From CAIYPG01 sp903864555 (GTDB lineage: Bacteria; Pseudomonadota; Gammaproteobacteria; Burkholderiales; SG8-39): a stretch of DNA of 5,280 nt. Below are positions 5,239 to 5,280 of the stretch, piece after piece. The position numbers were made by a program, and so were the translations under genes. The notes under the pieces were generated by a model. That model was given only the letters and a program-made list of their open reading frames with translations. It made no database searches and was not told where the DNA came from. Where the stretch lies: the NCBI GenBank assembly GCA_947474715.1, contig CANJJT010000158.1:1-5280 (forward strand), in the 5' to 3' direction. How positions within the stretch are numbered: the first letter of the stretch is position 1; each line of letters opens with the position of its first letter.

Positions 5239-5280
5239 ATGAATACCAAGCGAGCCAAAGGACGCCCCAAGCCTAATGAG
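5239..5280 (+). CDS. Start of a gene cut by the window edge, possibly a TetR-type regulator
   Basis: ATG at 5239 opens a frame of 14 codons, MNTKRAKGRPKPNE, running off the window. An in-frame stop at 5221 and the absence of other starts make this ATG the only choice in the frame. A short basic N-terminus with a GRPK segment is common ahead of the helix-turn-helix of TetR/AcrR regulators, but 14 residues are too few to decide, and other DNA-binding proteins share it. No good Shine-Dalgarno sequence is visible within 15 bases. It is divergent from the FKBP operon. Confidence 0.45.
   Translation, partial: MNTKRAKGRPKPNE

Overview
The window is GC-rich (about two thirds G+C by eye) and looks like a chromosomal segment from a betaproteobacterium of the Burkholderiales, probably near Bordetella/Achromobacter or a neighbouring family. 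This placement is inferred from the base composition and from two orphan Bug/TctC-type periplasmic solute-binding proteins beside an MmgE/PrpD-family gene, a combination typical of that order. No gene identifies the genus.

Layout from left to right. Positions 1-255 hold no gene but contain a degenerate tandem repeat (unit core TTTGACAAGGGGGTAAACC). Next is a Bug/TctC solute-binding protein on the minus strand (256-1287). A 280-base divergent intergenic region follows, with short tandem repeats. On the plus strand come an MmgE/PrpD-family protein (1568-2926) and, 47 bases later, a second Bug/TctC protein (2974-3969, TTG start). Convergent to these is a minus-strand pair: a small secreted FKBP-type peptidyl-prolyl isomerase (4471-4893) followed 21 bases downstream by a PGDYG-type small protein (4006-4449). 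Positions 4894-5238 are non-coding and carry one further copy of the left-end repeat in inverted orientation (about 5091-5145). The window ends in the first 14 codons of a plus-strand gene (from 5239), possibly a TetR-type regulator.

The Bug-PrpD-Bug block looks like a small carboxylate uptake/catabolism locus. The Bug proteins would capture an organic acid in the periplasm, and the PrpD homologue would act in the cytoplasm on a carboxylate, by dehydration, decarboxylation or epimerisation. No TctA/TctB membrane genes are present, so the binding proteins would have to use a transporter encoded elsewhere or act in sensing. The FKBP/PGDYG pair is an unrelated neighbour.

The least ordinary feature is the repeat family. 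A roughly 55-70 bp unit occurs in tandem at the left edge and once in inverted orientation near the right edge, bracketing all five complete genes. I do not see a mobile element, CRISPR array, defence system or RNA gene, and nothing here amounts to a clearly new biological system.
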